A stretch of DNA of 16,454 bases, from the NCBI GenBank assembly GCA_009774155.1, contig VSNE01000019.1:1-16454 (forward strand). The letters are read 5' to 3'. Position numbers and translations under genes: made by a program. This DNA is from Lachnospiraceae bacterium. GTDB lineage: Bacteria > Bacillota > Clostridia > Lachnospirales > Lachnospiraceae. The notes under the pieces are model-generated. The model saw only the letters and a program-made list of their open reading frames with translations, had not been told where the DNA came from and did no database searches. This document shows positions 6,468-13,752 of this stretch, in pieces; within the stretch, counting starts at the first letter, position 1, and each line of letters begins with the position of its first letter.

Positions 6468-8361
6468 AGCCAGCCTTCCTTTCTCTTTGTATTCTCTCCA
6501 TCTCCCCCGCCAGAGGATTTTGCCTCTCGTCCATCCCCTGCAGCTCCCTCAGAAACCGCGACGGCTTCAGCTCATGGCTGAACTGCTTCTTCGCATAGCA
6601 GATGGTCAGCTCCTTCTTTGCCCGCGTCATGGCAACATAGAACATCCTGCGCTCTTCCTCCAGATCCTCATCCAGAACCGCTTTTTTATACGGAATAATT
6701 CCCTCCGCCGCATCCAGGATAAATACCTTCTCATATTCCAGTCCCTTGCTGCTGTGCATTGTAGTAAGCTGCACGCCGTCCCGCGCATCCTGCTGCTGAC
6801 GGCGCATCCGCTCCAGCTCCTTCCCATAACGCTCTATGTAGTCAAACCATTCCCCGTAGGTTCCGCATTCCCGGGCGCTTTCCTGCAGCTCGTTCACTAC
6901 CTCAAGCAAATCCTCCGGCCTCATCCGGCGGAACTCCGCATATTCTTTAATATAATCCTCATAGCCGATCACATGCCGGATATAATTGACGGCCGCAAAC
7001 GGTCCCATTCTGCCCAGCGCCTTTAGATCATACTGAAGCTTCTCAATCCGCTCGCATACATAGTCTTTGTCCTCATAGTACATAAGCATATGCTCCCAGG
7101 AAATAATTTCATCATCCAGGCACTCCCGGTTCAGATACCGTTTAGGCCGGTTCAGAATCGGGAGCAGATCCTTTCTCAATTTGGAGCCCATTGCCAGACG
7201 GATATAACAGAACAGATTTTTCGCAATCCAATGCTCAAACAGATTGGGCATCTGATCCCTCACCCGAAACGGCACATTAAATTCCATCAGCTTCTGGATC
7301 AGAACACGGGGCTGAGTGTTTGTCCGGTAAATAACCGCCGTATCCGACCAGTCTCCCCCATTCTCCTGATTCCTTTGCAGCTCCTTCATAATATAAAGAC
7401 ATTCCTGCCGCTGGTCCGGAAATTCCAGCACTTTAACAGGAGGCCCGTCTCCGCCCCTGGACAGTATTTCTTTCTCAAATCGCGCCTTATTCTTCTTTAT
7501 GACCTTTCCCGCCGCATCCACAATCTGTACCGTGGAACGGAAATTATCATTTAACGCCACCTGTCCGGCTGCCGGATAATCCTTTTTAAAATTCAGCATA
7601 ATCTCCGGCTTCGCACCGCGGAACCGATAGATGGACTGATCGTCATCCCCCACAATAAACAGGTTGTTCTGCGGAGCTGCCAAAAGCTTCAGAATATCAT
7701 ACTGAAGCTGATTAATATCCTGGAACTCATCTACCAGAATATAACGGAACTTTTTCTGCCATGCGGACAGAATATCCGCTCGCTGAGACAGCAGTTCCCA
7801 TGTATAGACCAGCATATCGTCAAAATCAATGAGCCGCGCGCGTTTTTTCTTTTCCTCATATTCCTCATATATTCTCCGGAATATGTCCTCCGAGCAGTTT
7901 TTTGAAAAATAATGCTCCGGAGAAATACGCTCATTCTTTATCAGGCTGATTTCCCCCGAAATGCCGGTCAGAAATTCATTTTCATCGTCAATTTCCAGCC
8001 TCAGATGCTCCACTGTCTCCTTCAGATACCGGCGTCTGACCTCCTCCCGGAGAATATTTCCGGCTGTAAACCTATAGGACAGCTTCAGAATCCCGAAAAA
8101 AACCGCATGAAATGTCCCAAAGGATATGGTCGTATCATCCTGTCCCATCAGGCGCAGAAAGCGCTCCCTCATCTCCCTGGCAGCCGCCTTCGTAAAGGTG
8201 ATAACCAGAATAGAGGAAGGGGAAATTCCGCAGTCCTGTACCAGATACTGTACTCTTCTTGTCACAACGGTAGTCTTGCCCGAACCCGGGCCTGCAAGAA
8301 CAAGCAGCGGCCCGTCCTTATGCCGGACCGCTTTTGCCTGTGATTTTGTATAAGAACTCAT
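6439..8361 (-). CDS. UvrD/PcrA-type ATP-dependent DNA helicase (SF1A)
   Basis: A 640-residue superfamily 1A 3'-5' DNA helicase. All core motifs are present in order: Q-motif glutamine (Q8), Walker A GPGSGKTT (24-31), TFTKAAAREMRER (Ia, about 55-67), Walker B with DEFQD (211-215), GDDDQSIYRFRGA (238-250), NFRST (273-277), TTMHSSKGLEYEKVF (V) and FYVAMTRAKKEL (VI). It is shorter than classical PcrA/UvrD (about 720-740 residues) and lacks their long C-terminal tail, so it is probably a paralogue rather than the main PcrA. Such helicases act in repair and in clearing replication-transcription conflicts. The start lies 5 bp after the gltX stop and has no good ribosome site (AATTAAGCTGATCTAT before the ATG), which suggests re-initiation after gltX translation. 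It overlaps yigZ by 29 bp at its 3' end. Confidence 0.95.
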   Translation of the reverse strand: MSSYTKSQAKAVRHKDGPLLVLAGPGSGKTTVVTRRVQYLVQDCGISPSSILVITFTKAAAREMRERFLRLMGQDDTTISFGTFHAVFFGILKLSYRFTAGNILREEVRRRYLKETVEHLRLEIDDENEFLTGISGEISLIKNERISPEHYFSKNCSEDIFRRIYEEYEEKKKRARLIDFDDMLVYTWELLSQRADILSAWQKKFRYILVDEFQDINQLQYDILKLLAAPQNNLFIVGDDDQSIYRFRGAKPEIMLNFKKDYPAAGQVALNDNFRSTVQIVDAAGKVIKKNKARFEKEILSRGGDGPPVKVLEFPDQRQECLYIMKELQRNQENGGDWSDTAVIYRTNTQPRVLIQKLMEFNVPFRVRDQMPNLFEHWIAKNLFCYIRLAMGSKLRKDLLPILNRPKRYLNRECLDDEIISWEHMLMYYEDKDYVCERIEKLQYDLKALGRMGPFAAVNYIRHVIGYEDYIKEYAEFRRMRPEDLLEVVNELQESARECGTYGEWFDYIERYGKELERMRRQQQDARDGVQLTTMHSSKGLEYEKVFILDAAEGIIPYKKAVLDEDLEEERRMFYVAMTRAKKELTICYAKKQFSHELKPSRFLRELQGMDERQNPLAGEMERIQRERKAGYGRTVQNRL

Positions 8362-8366
8362 ATAGA

Positions 8367-9815
8367 TCAGCTTAATTTCTCAATTGCTTTTTTTATGCGC
8401 GCAATTGTCTCTTCTTTTCCGATAATTTCCATGATCTCAGTTGCGCCGCAGGGCGTCATCTGCTTTCCGGATACTGCCGTGCGCAGAGGCCACATCACAT
8501 ATCCGTTTTTACAGCCCTTCTCAGACACATAAGCGCTCAGCGCCGCATACAGGGCATCATTGCCGTAATCCTCCTGTGCCTCCAGAAGCGGCAGAACATC
8601 CTGAAGAACCGAAAGAGAGCTTTCTGCATTTGTTTTCATCTTCTTGTGGGTATACATAGCCGTATCGTAGTCCGGCACTTCCTCAAAGAAATCAATCAGC
8701 TCCTGGATATCCGGAAAAATCTCAATACGGGTTTTTACCATTCTGCCAATCTTGGCAAAATCGTAGTCCTTTGTGATAACCTCCTTCATAATCGGAAGCG
8801 CTTTCTCATAGAACTCTTCAAAGTCCATGGCTTTGATGTATTCGCCGTTCATCCATTTTAATTTACCATAGTCAAAAACAGCCGGGGATTTACTCATATG
8901 ACGGTAATCAAATTTCTCCACCAGCCTGTCAAGAGACATGATTTCCTCATTGTCCTCCGGAGACCAGCCAAGCAGCGCCACAAAGTTTACAACCGCTTCT
9001 GTCAGAAATCCTTGTTCAATCAAATCCTCATAAGAAGAATGACCGCAGCGCTTGCTTAATTTTTTATGATTCTCATCGGTAATAAGCGGACAATGTACAT
9101 AAACCGGCACCTCCCAGCCGAATGCCTCATAGAGACGGTTATACTTGGGAGAAGAGGACAGATACTCATTGCCGCGTACCACATGAGTGATGCCCATCAG
9201 ATGATCGTCCACCACATTGGCAAAATTATAGGTTGGATATCCGTCGGATTTTATCAGAATCATATCATCCAGCTCCGCATTATCAACGGTAATGTCTCCG
9301 TAAATGGCATCGTGAAACGTGGTTGTTCCGGTCTGCGGGTTGTTCTGCCGAATCACATAGGGTCTGCCTGCCGCCAGATTTGCCTCCACTTCCTCCCTGG
9401 AAAGACTCAGACAGTGCTTGTCATAAACCGCAATCTCCTTGCCTGCAACCTCCTGCTTTAAGCCTTCCAGACGTTCTTTATCGCAGAAGCAGTAGTATGC
9501 CTCTCCTTTCTCCACCAGCTTCTTCGCGTATTCCAGATAAATGCCCGCTGCCTGGCGTTCGCTTTGTACATAGGGACCCGCGCCGCCGTCCTTGTCCGGC
9601 CCTTCGTCATGAATCAGCCCGGTTTTCTGAAGCGTGCGGTAGATAATATCCACGGCCCCCTCCACCAGACGTTCCTGATCCGTATCCTCTATACGGAGCA
9701 GAAAATCCCCGTCCTCATGCTTTGCAATCAGATATGCATACAGCGCTGTTCTTAAATTCCCGACATGCATTCGTCCGGTCGGGCTTGGCGCAAACCTTGT
9801 ACGTACTTTTCCCAT
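8367..9815 (-). CDS. gltX: Glutamate-tRNA ligase (class I)
   Basis: A 482-residue glutamyl-tRNA synthetase that charges tRNA-Glu and, in bacteria lacking glutaminyl-tRNA synthetase, usually tRNA-Gln as well. The Rossmann catalytic core has the HIGH-equivalent HVGN (17-20, within SPTGRMHVGNLRTAL) and the KMSKS-equivalent KLSKR (252-256). A Cys-X-Cys pair (C109, C111) with a later Cys135 resembles the zinc knuckle seen in many bacterial enzymes. The C-terminal helical anticodon-binding domain is complete. The ATG at 9815 follows a GAGGAG ribosome site at 9825-9830. It is first in a unit with the helicase and yigZ. Its promoter is at 9889-9917 with a leader of about 65 nt, too short for a T-box, so expression is not under classical tRNA-sensing attenuation here. 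Confidence 0.97.
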   Translation of the reverse strand: MGKVRTRFAPSPTGRMHVGNLRTALYAYLIAKHEDGDFLLRIEDTDQERLVEGAVDIIYRTLQKTGLIHDEGPDKDGGAGPYVQSERQAAGIYLEYAKKLVEKGEAYYCFCDKERLEGLKQEVAGKEIAVYDKHCLSLSREEVEANLAAGRPYVIRQNNPQTGTTTFHDAIYGDITVDNAELDDMILIKSDGYPTYNFANVVDDHLMGITHVVRGNEYLSSSPKYNRLYEAFGWEVPVYVHCPLITDENHKKLSKRCGHSSYEDLIEQGFLTEAVVNFVALLGWSPEDNEEIMSLDRLVEKFDYRHMSKSPAVFDYGKLKWMNGEYIKAMDFEEFYEKALPIMKEVITKDYDFAKIGRMVKTRIEIFPDIQELIDFFEEVPDYDTAMYTHKKMKTNAESSLSVLQDVLPLLEAQEDYGNDALYAALSAYVSEKGCKNGYVMWPLRTAVSGKQMTPCGATEIMEIIGKEETIARIKKAIEKLS

Positions 9816-9838
9816 ATTTATTGTCTCCTCGTTCTATC

Positions 9839-9870
9839 GGACTGGCTAAAGAGCGCAAAATGCGCTGTCC
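9839..9870 (-). other. Small stem-loop in the gltX leader
   Basis: In minus-strand RNA the leader contains AGCGCA-TTT-TGCGCT (9852-9866), a 6-bp hairpin. It is flanked by GGAC (9867-9870) and GTCC (9839-9842), which can close an outer stem. The structure ends about nine bases before the GAGGAG ribosome site. No U-run follows, so it is not a terminator. A role in mRNA stability or initiation is possible but unproven. Confidence 0.35.
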
Positions 9871-9888
9871 TTTTTATTCGCTTTTCTG

Positions 9889-9917
9889 ATTATATACGAT
9901 TACCCGGGCTTTTACAA
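9889..9917 (-). promoter_or_regulatory. Sigma-A promoter of the gltX-helicase-yigZ unit
   Basis: On the minus strand, TTGTAA (9912-9917) and a perfect TATAAT (9889-9894) are separated by exactly 17 bp. The predicted start is near 9882. It lies just downstream of the glcT terminator at 9945-9971, so gltX begins a new transcription unit. Confidence 0.85.
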
Positions 9918-9944
9918 GCCTTTTAAACGGAATGCCGGAGGGCC

Positions 9945-9971
9945 CAAAAAAGCGCCGGCTCTCCCGGCGCT
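9945..9971 (-). terminator. Intrinsic terminator of the ptsG-glcT unit
   Basis: In minus-strand RNA, AGCGCCGG (9964-9971) pairs perfectly with CCGGCGCT (9951-9958) across a GAGAG loop, followed directly by a U-tract (TTTTTT, 9945-9950). It begins 15 bases after the glcT stop codon. This is a strong, canonical rho-independent terminator. Confidence 0.95.
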
Positions 9972-9985
9972 CCTTTGTATGTTCC

Positions 9986-10816
9986 TTAATCTTTTTCTGC
10001 GGAAACTCTCTGAATATGCATGGCAAGATATCCGATCTCCACTTCGTCCAGAGGCTTTTTCAGATAATGCTCCAGATGGTCGCAGACAATGGAGGCCATC
10101 CGGAATGAATCCGGAAACTTTGCGGACATATAATCATTCATATCCAGCTTCAGCTTTTCGCCTCTGACAGCGCGGGCTGCCATATAGCGCACATGATTCA
10201 TCAGACGGTTATAGGACAGAGACATCACGTCAATGCTCTCTCCGGTCTGCTCCTCCACAAGCTGGATGCACTCCCGGACCGTCCGGGCAATCTGCATGGA
10301 AAGCGCTACATTTTCATCCTCGATCGCAGAATGAATGTGCAGTGCAATATAGCCGATCTCATGCTCATCTATCTCTACCTGAAGCCGTTCCTTCAGAATC
10401 GGACGGATATATTCCGCCGTCTTGTATTCCATATGGAACAGCGCCCGGATATCGCTTGTCAGCGGATTACTGATCTGTTCCTGATTCTGTATCCGCTTTA
10501 CCGCAAAAGCGATATGATCTGCCATGGGGAAGAGAATACTCCAGTCAATCCTTCCGAATATCTTTTCTGCTTCCTTTAATACCTGCTCCGTGATCTCAAG
10601 AAAAACCGGGTCAATGCTTTTGATCAGCTCACTGGCGGCTCCCCGCTCCGTATACTCATGAAGAGAATATACGGCGCAGCCGTCAGGAGCCTCTATCCGC
10701 TCGCTGACCTTCCTTCCAAAGCCGATTCCTTTCCCTATCAGAAGATATTCCTGATTGTCGTCCATGCCGATAGCAATCAATGTGTTGTGGTTCAACGCCT
10801 TCTTAACTCTGAACAT
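9986..10816 (-). CDS. glcT: BglG/GlcT-family PRD transcription antiterminator
   Basis: A 276-residue RNA-binding antiterminator. Residues 1-55 form the CAT RNA-binding domain (FRVKKALNHNTLIAIG, then LLIGKGIGFGRK). Two PTS-regulation domains follow: PRD1 with conserved histidines H101 (ADHI) and H160 (IALHIH), and PRD2 with H208 (NHVRY) and H267 (LAMHIQ). Phosphorylation of these histidines by PTS proteins sets its activity: without substrate the EIIB domain phosphorylates PRD1 and inactivates it. The gene is 27 bp downstream of ptsG with no terminator or promoter between, and a near-perfect RAT target lies in the ptsG leader (13120-13148). That context supports GlcT over LicT, but orthology was not tested. 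In Bacillus subtilis glcT lies upstream of ptsG; here it is inside the controlled operon, giving positive feedback. The start has GAGGGAG just upstream with short spacing. Confidence 0.92.
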   Translation of the reverse strand: MFRVKKALNHNTLIAIGMDDNQEYLLIGKGIGFGRKVSERIEAPDGCAVYSLHEYTERGAASELIKSIDPVFLEITEQVLKEAEKIFGRIDWSILFPMADHIAFAVKRIQNQEQISNPLTSDIRALFHMEYKTAEYIRPILKERLQVEIDEHEIGYIALHIHSAIEDENVALSMQIARTVRECIQLVEEQTGESIDVMSLSYNRLMNHVRYMAARAVRGEKLKLDMNDYMSAKFPDSFRMASIVCDHLEHYLKKPLDEVEIGYLAMHIQRVSAEKD

Positions 10817-10843
10817 ACTCCCTCTTCCCCGCAGACGCGTTCT

Positions 10844-12994
10844 TTATCCTTCGTAAGTATCTACTGCAAACAATGCTTCTCCCGCTTTAATTGTACCGCT
10901 TTTCAGCAGACGGATTTTCTGATTCTCCGTAAGCTCTGTGCAGAGCACCGGAGACGCCAGCGACGGCGCATGATTTTTTAAAAATTCCACGTCCAGCTTC
11001 ATCAGCGGATCGCCCTTCTTCACCTGATCTCCGTCTTTCACCAGCACATCAAAGCCCTGTCCGTTCAGGTTCACCGTATCAATTCCCATATGGAGCAGCA
11101 GTGCAAGCCCGGATGCCGTCTGAAATCCGATCGCGTGCTTTGTCTCGAATACAAAGCTGACTTCTCCGTCATCAGGAGCATATACCATTGCCTCCGACGG
11201 AGTTACAACTGCCCCGTCTCCCATCATGCGGCCTGCAAATGCCTCATCCGGCGCTTCGGACAGATCTGCCGCCACACCGTTTACCGGGCTGCTGATAATA
11301 TCCGTCTTTACCACTTTTCCCGCCGGCTTTCCTTCTGCCGCCGATACCGTCTCTTCCTTTGCTTCCGATGCCGGAGCATACTCTTCATCCGGGGCTGTCT
11401 CCAGATAATCCTCCAGGTTGGACTTAATAACCGTAACACGGGGACCATAGATAACCTGCACGCCGTTTCCTTTATGCACCACTCCGGATGCCCCGGTGGA
11501 TTTCAGCAGCGCATCGTCTACCAGATCTGATTTATGCACCGTACAGCGGAGTCTCGTGGCGCAGCAGTCCACATCGGAAATATTTTTCTTGCCGCCAAGT
11601 CCCCGGCAGATGGATGCCGACAGCGCGTCCTCCTCAGATACAGCGCCGTCCTGTGCGCCTGCGCCGCCCTTTTTACGGGCGTCCACATCGCTTCTTCTGT
11701 AAAGCTTCACCTCTTCGCTGTCATCACGTCCCGGAGTCTTCAGATCCATCTTAACAATCAGGAATGAGAACAGGAAATAATATACAACAAAATATCCGAT
11801 ACCTACAACAACAATCCAGAGCCAGCTCGTCTTTGCATTGCCCTGCAGGATTCCAAACAGGAACAGGTCGATAAGCCCGCCTGAGAAGGTCATGCCCACA
11901 CCGACTCCGAATACATGCATCAGCATATAGGCAAGCCCTGCAAATACACAGTGAACCGCATACAGAAGCGGAGCCACGAACAGGAAGGTGAACTCCAGCG
12001 GCTCGGTAATACCGGTAAGCATGGAGGTCAGGGCTGCGGAAAGCAGAAGACCTGCCGCCGCTTCTTTTTTCTCCGGCTTTGCCACCTTATACATAGCCAA
12101 TGCCGCTCCCGGAAGACCGAAAATCATAAGCGGAAACTTACCGGTCATAAATCTGGTGGCGGATACCGCAAAATGCTCCACGCTCGGATCTGCAAGCTGC
12201 GCAAAGAAAATATTCTGCGCACCCTCTACCAGACGGCCGCCTACCTCCATCGTGCCGCCAAGGGCAGTCTGCCAGAACGGAAGATAGAACACATGGTGCA
12301 GTCCAAAGGGAATCAATGCACGCTCCATCAGGCCATATACCCAGGTTCCCGCATAGCCGGACTGCAGCACCACCCCGCCGATGGCATAGATACCCTGCTG
12401 GATTACCGGCCAGATAAAGAACATCAGAATACCGACCACCGTATAGGCAAGACCGCTGACAATCGGCACAAACCTGGTACCGCCAAAGAAAGACAGCACC
12501 TGGGGCAGTTCGATCTTGTAAAATTTATTGTGCAGGGCCGCAACGCCAAGTCCGACGATGATGCCTCCGAATACGCCCATCTGCAGGGAAGTAATTCCCA
12601 CGACAGAGGTCGTTGCGCCTTCAAGCATGGCCTCCGTACCGCCGTGGTTTGTAATCATTGCCCCAATAGATGCATGCATAATAAAAAACGCAATGGCAGC
12701 AGACAGGGCTGCCACTTCCTTTTCCTTCTTCGCCATACCAATGGCAACACCCATGGCAAAAATAATCGGAAGATTCGCAAATACAATATCCCCTGCCGCG
12801 CTCATAACCTGCAGGATTGCATTAAGCATCGTTCCGGGTCCCATAATCCCCATGAGACCGTAAGTGGCCAGCATCGTCTCATTCGTAAACGAGCCGCCCA
12901 CGCCAAGTAACAGACCTGCCACAGGCAGGATTGCGATTGGAAGCATAAAAGATCTTCCCACTCGCTGCAGCACACCAAAAATCTTGTCCTTCAT
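10844..12994 (-). CDS. ptsG: PTS glucose-family transporter, fused IICBA
   Basis: A 716-residue PTS permease that imports and phosphorylates a hexose, most likely glucose. Domain order is IIC-IIB-IIA. The membrane IIC domain (about 1-415) has PFGLHHVFYLPF (229-240) and the GITEP motif (328-332). IIB (about 455-530) has the phosphorylated cysteine C478 in CATRLR. IIA (about 565-716) has H620 in HAIGF and the phospho-acceptor H635 in LLLHMGIDTV. Ala/Glu-rich linkers (about 418-452 and 532-562) join the domains. All catalytic residues are present. The ATG at 12994 has an ideal AGGAGG site seven bases upstream. The gene is preceded by a promoter, a RAT site and a leader terminator, so it should be transcribed only when the downstream-encoded antiterminator is active. 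N-acetylglucosamine or another glucoside cannot be excluded as substrate. Confidence 0.95.
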   Translation of the reverse strand: MKDKIFGVLQRVGRSFMLPIAILPVAGLLLGVGGSFTNETMLATYGLMGIMGPGTMLNAILQVMSAAGDIVFANLPIIFAMGVAIGMAKKEKEVAALSAAIAFFIMHASIGAMITNHGGTEAMLEGATTSVVGITSLQMGVFGGIIVGLGVAALHNKFYKIELPQVLSFFGGTRFVPIVSGLAYTVVGILMFFIWPVIQQGIYAIGGVVLQSGYAGTWVYGLMERALIPFGLHHVFYLPFWQTALGGTMEVGGRLVEGAQNIFFAQLADPSVEHFAVSATRFMTGKFPLMIFGLPGAALAMYKVAKPEKKEAAAGLLLSAALTSMLTGITEPLEFTFLFVAPLLYAVHCVFAGLAYMLMHVFGVGVGMTFSGGLIDLFLFGILQGNAKTSWLWIVVVGIGYFVVYYFLFSFLIVKMDLKTPGRDDSEEVKLYRRSDVDARKKGGAGAQDGAVSEEDALSASICRGLGGKKNISDVDCCATRLRCTVHKSDLVDDALLKSTGASGVVHKGNGVQVIYGPRVTVIKSNLEDYLETAPDEEYAPASEAKEETVSAAEGKPAGKVVKTDIISSPVNGVAADLSEAPDEAFAGRMMGDGAVVTPSEAMVYAPDDGEVSFVFETKHAIGFQTASGLALLLHMGIDTVNLNGQGFDVLVKDGDQVKKGDPLMKLDVEFLKNHAPSLASPVLCTELTENQKIRLLKSGTIKAGEALFAVDTYEG

Positions 12995-13044
12995 GACAAT
13001 TCCTCCTGTTTTCCGGATGTTTGATACATATATTTTTTAACTTA

Positions 13045-13076
13045 CTATGCCCGCACTGCACGTATTTTACGCATAG
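13045..13076 (-). other. Second copy of leader 12-mer forming its own hairpin
   Basis: CTATGCGTAAAA on the minus strand occurs at 13065-13076 and at 13110-13121, spaced 45 bp apart. The upstream copy is in the 5' arm of the leader terminator. This second copy lies just past the terminator U-run; it can close a stem with GCATAG (CTATGC/GCATAG, 13071-13076 with 13045-13050), or it can pair with the terminator's own 3' arm. It is therefore only present in read-through transcripts. Function unknown. Confidence 0.45.
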
Positions 13077-13129
13077 AAAAAGACATTAATATGCATAAAC
13101 ATCCCTGAGTTTTACGCATAGTTAATGCC
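13077..13129 (-). terminator. Conditional leader terminator upstream of ptsG
   Basis: In minus-strand RNA the 5' arm (13109-13129, starting GGCATTAACTATGCG) pairs with the 3' arm (13082-13100, GTTTATGCATATTAATGTC). The stem has about 19 pairs with two single-base bulges and two G-U wobbles, and the loop is TCAGGGAT. TTTTT follows at 13077-13081. It lies between the ptsG promoter and start codon, and its 5' arm is overlapped by the RAT site, so formation of the two structures is mutually exclusive. Confidence 0.85.
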
Positions 13130-13148
13130 TGCCTTCCAGTTACATACT
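13120..13148 (-). promoter_or_regulatory. RAT site (ribonucleic antiterminator) for the BglG/GlcT-type protein
   Basis: The 29-nt minus-strand segment starts AGTATGTAACTGGAAG and continues GCAGGCATTAACT. It closely matches the known RAT pattern (GTTACTG, a short loop, then GCAGGCA), from which it differs by one base in the first block (GTAACTG). It begins about 7 nt after the expected transcription start. Its last 10 nt (13120-13129) are the first bases of the leader terminator's 5' arm, which is the arrangement needed for antitermination. The cognate protein is probably GlcT, encoded at 9986-10816. Confidence 0.88.
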
Positions 13149-13161
13149 ATATCATATATAA

Positions 13162-13190
13162 AAATTATCATTCTATGGGCCATTTGTCAA
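13162..13190 (-). promoter_or_regulatory. Sigma-A promoter of ptsG-glcT
   Basis: On the minus strand a perfect TTGACA (13185-13190) and TAATTT (13162-13167) are 17 bp apart, with GATAAT overlapping the -10 region. The predicted start near 13155 gives a leader of about 160 nt holding the RAT site and terminator. Confidence 0.8.
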
Positions 13191-13231
13191 GAAATGTTTT
13201 TTAACTTCTCCATTTCCTGCAGTCCGCCCTG

Positions 13232-13260
13232 AAAAAGCTGCCATATTCCGAAGCATATAC
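13232..13260 (-). terminator. Possible weak terminator of rnpB
   Basis: Twelve bases past the rnpB 3' end, minus-strand RNA can form a short AU stem (ATAT/ATAT) closed by C-UUCG-G, with TTTTT at 13232-13236 after a six-base gap. The stem is weak. It is listed because no better terminator lies between rnpB and the ptsG promoter (13191-13272). Confidence 0.28.
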
Positions 13261-13272
13261 GCTCCAGTCCAT

Positions 13273-13610
13273 GACAGCCGCGCAATAAGCAAAACGGTAA
13301 GCCGGGTTATGTCGTTGGACAATCATCTATCTAGACGTACTGTTGCCAGTACGTTCAAGCAACCTACCTGAAGCTGGCGGGCCGCCATATGCTTCTGCTT
13401 GGTCTTGCTTCGGATGGGGTTTACATATGCCCCGTCTGTTACCAGCCGGGCGGTAGTCTCTTACACTGCCTTTCCACCCTTACCGGAGAAAGCTCCGGCG
13501 GTTTATTTCTGTTGCACTGGCCTTGGAGTCGCCTCCACCGGACGTTATCCGGCATCCTGCCCTGTGAAGCCCGGACTTTCCTCACCTGCTTATTTTCAGC
13601 CGCGATTGTC
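13273..13610 (-). ncRNA. rnpB: RNase P RNA, bacterial class A
   Basis: The catalytic RNA of RNase P, which removes 5' leaders from tRNA precursors. On the minus strand the universal blocks appear in order: GAGGAAAGTCCGGGCT (about 13569-13584), CAACAGAAATAAACCGCCGG, GTAAGGGTGGAAAGG, GGCTGGTAACAGACGG, GTAAACCCCATCC, GAAGCAAGACCAAG, GGTAGGTTGCTTGAAC, AGATAGATGATTGTCC and ACATAACCCGGCTTA. The ends are joined by a P1 helix (AATAAGCA with TGCTTATT, extended by GACA with TGTC), which sets the boundaries to within about 10 nt; the 5' end may reach 13626. The GGTAACAGACGG/GTAAACCCC layout is that of the ancestral class A, not the class B of Bacillus. It has its own promoter at 13633-13661. Short reading frames on the plus strand here are spurious. 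Confidence 0.96.
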
Positions 13611-13632
13611 TGTCTTACTTACTGTGTTACTT

Positions 13633-13661
13633 ATTCTAACCTACTTTTCTTCATTTGTCCA
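13633..13661 (-). promoter_or_regulatory. Sigma-A promoter of rnpB
   Basis: On the minus strand, TGGACA (13656-13661) and TAGAAT (13633-13638) are 17 bp apart; the predicted start near 13626 is 10-20 nt upstream of the mature RNase P RNA. Two hexamers each matching consensus at five of six positions suit a strong constitutive RNA gene. The remaining bases up to the PAP2 stop (13662-13752) hold only a small AGATC/GATCT hairpin without a U-run. Confidence 0.8.
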
Positions 13662-13752
13662 TGACTGTTTCACTTGCGTTTCCTCATTTTTTATCATGGG
13701 GTCCGCATCTTTTCTCTTCGCTTTCCAGGAGAGATCCTTTGATCTTTAAAAA

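Noticed and set aside
9816..9944. T-box riboswitch upstream of gltX
   Set aside because: The predicted leader is only about 65 nt and contains no T-box core sequence, specifier stem or terminator/antiterminator pair.
11915..12910. 331-residue open frame on the plus strand opposite ptsG
   Set aside because: It is antisense to a clear IIC membrane domain; the product is a His/Arg/Lys/Gln-rich chain with no recognisable domain, as expected from the complement of a hydrophobic coding region.
13389..13749. Plus-strand frames of 91, 116 and 107 residues at 13389-13978
   Set aside because: They lie across rnpB, its promoter and the end of the PAP2 gene. The sequence conservation there is explained by the RNA and by the minus-strand gene.
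13740..13752. Hairpin AGATC-AAAG-GATCT after the PAP2 gene as a terminator
   Set aside because: A five-bp stem with no U-run; PAP2 transcripts may simply read toward rnpB.
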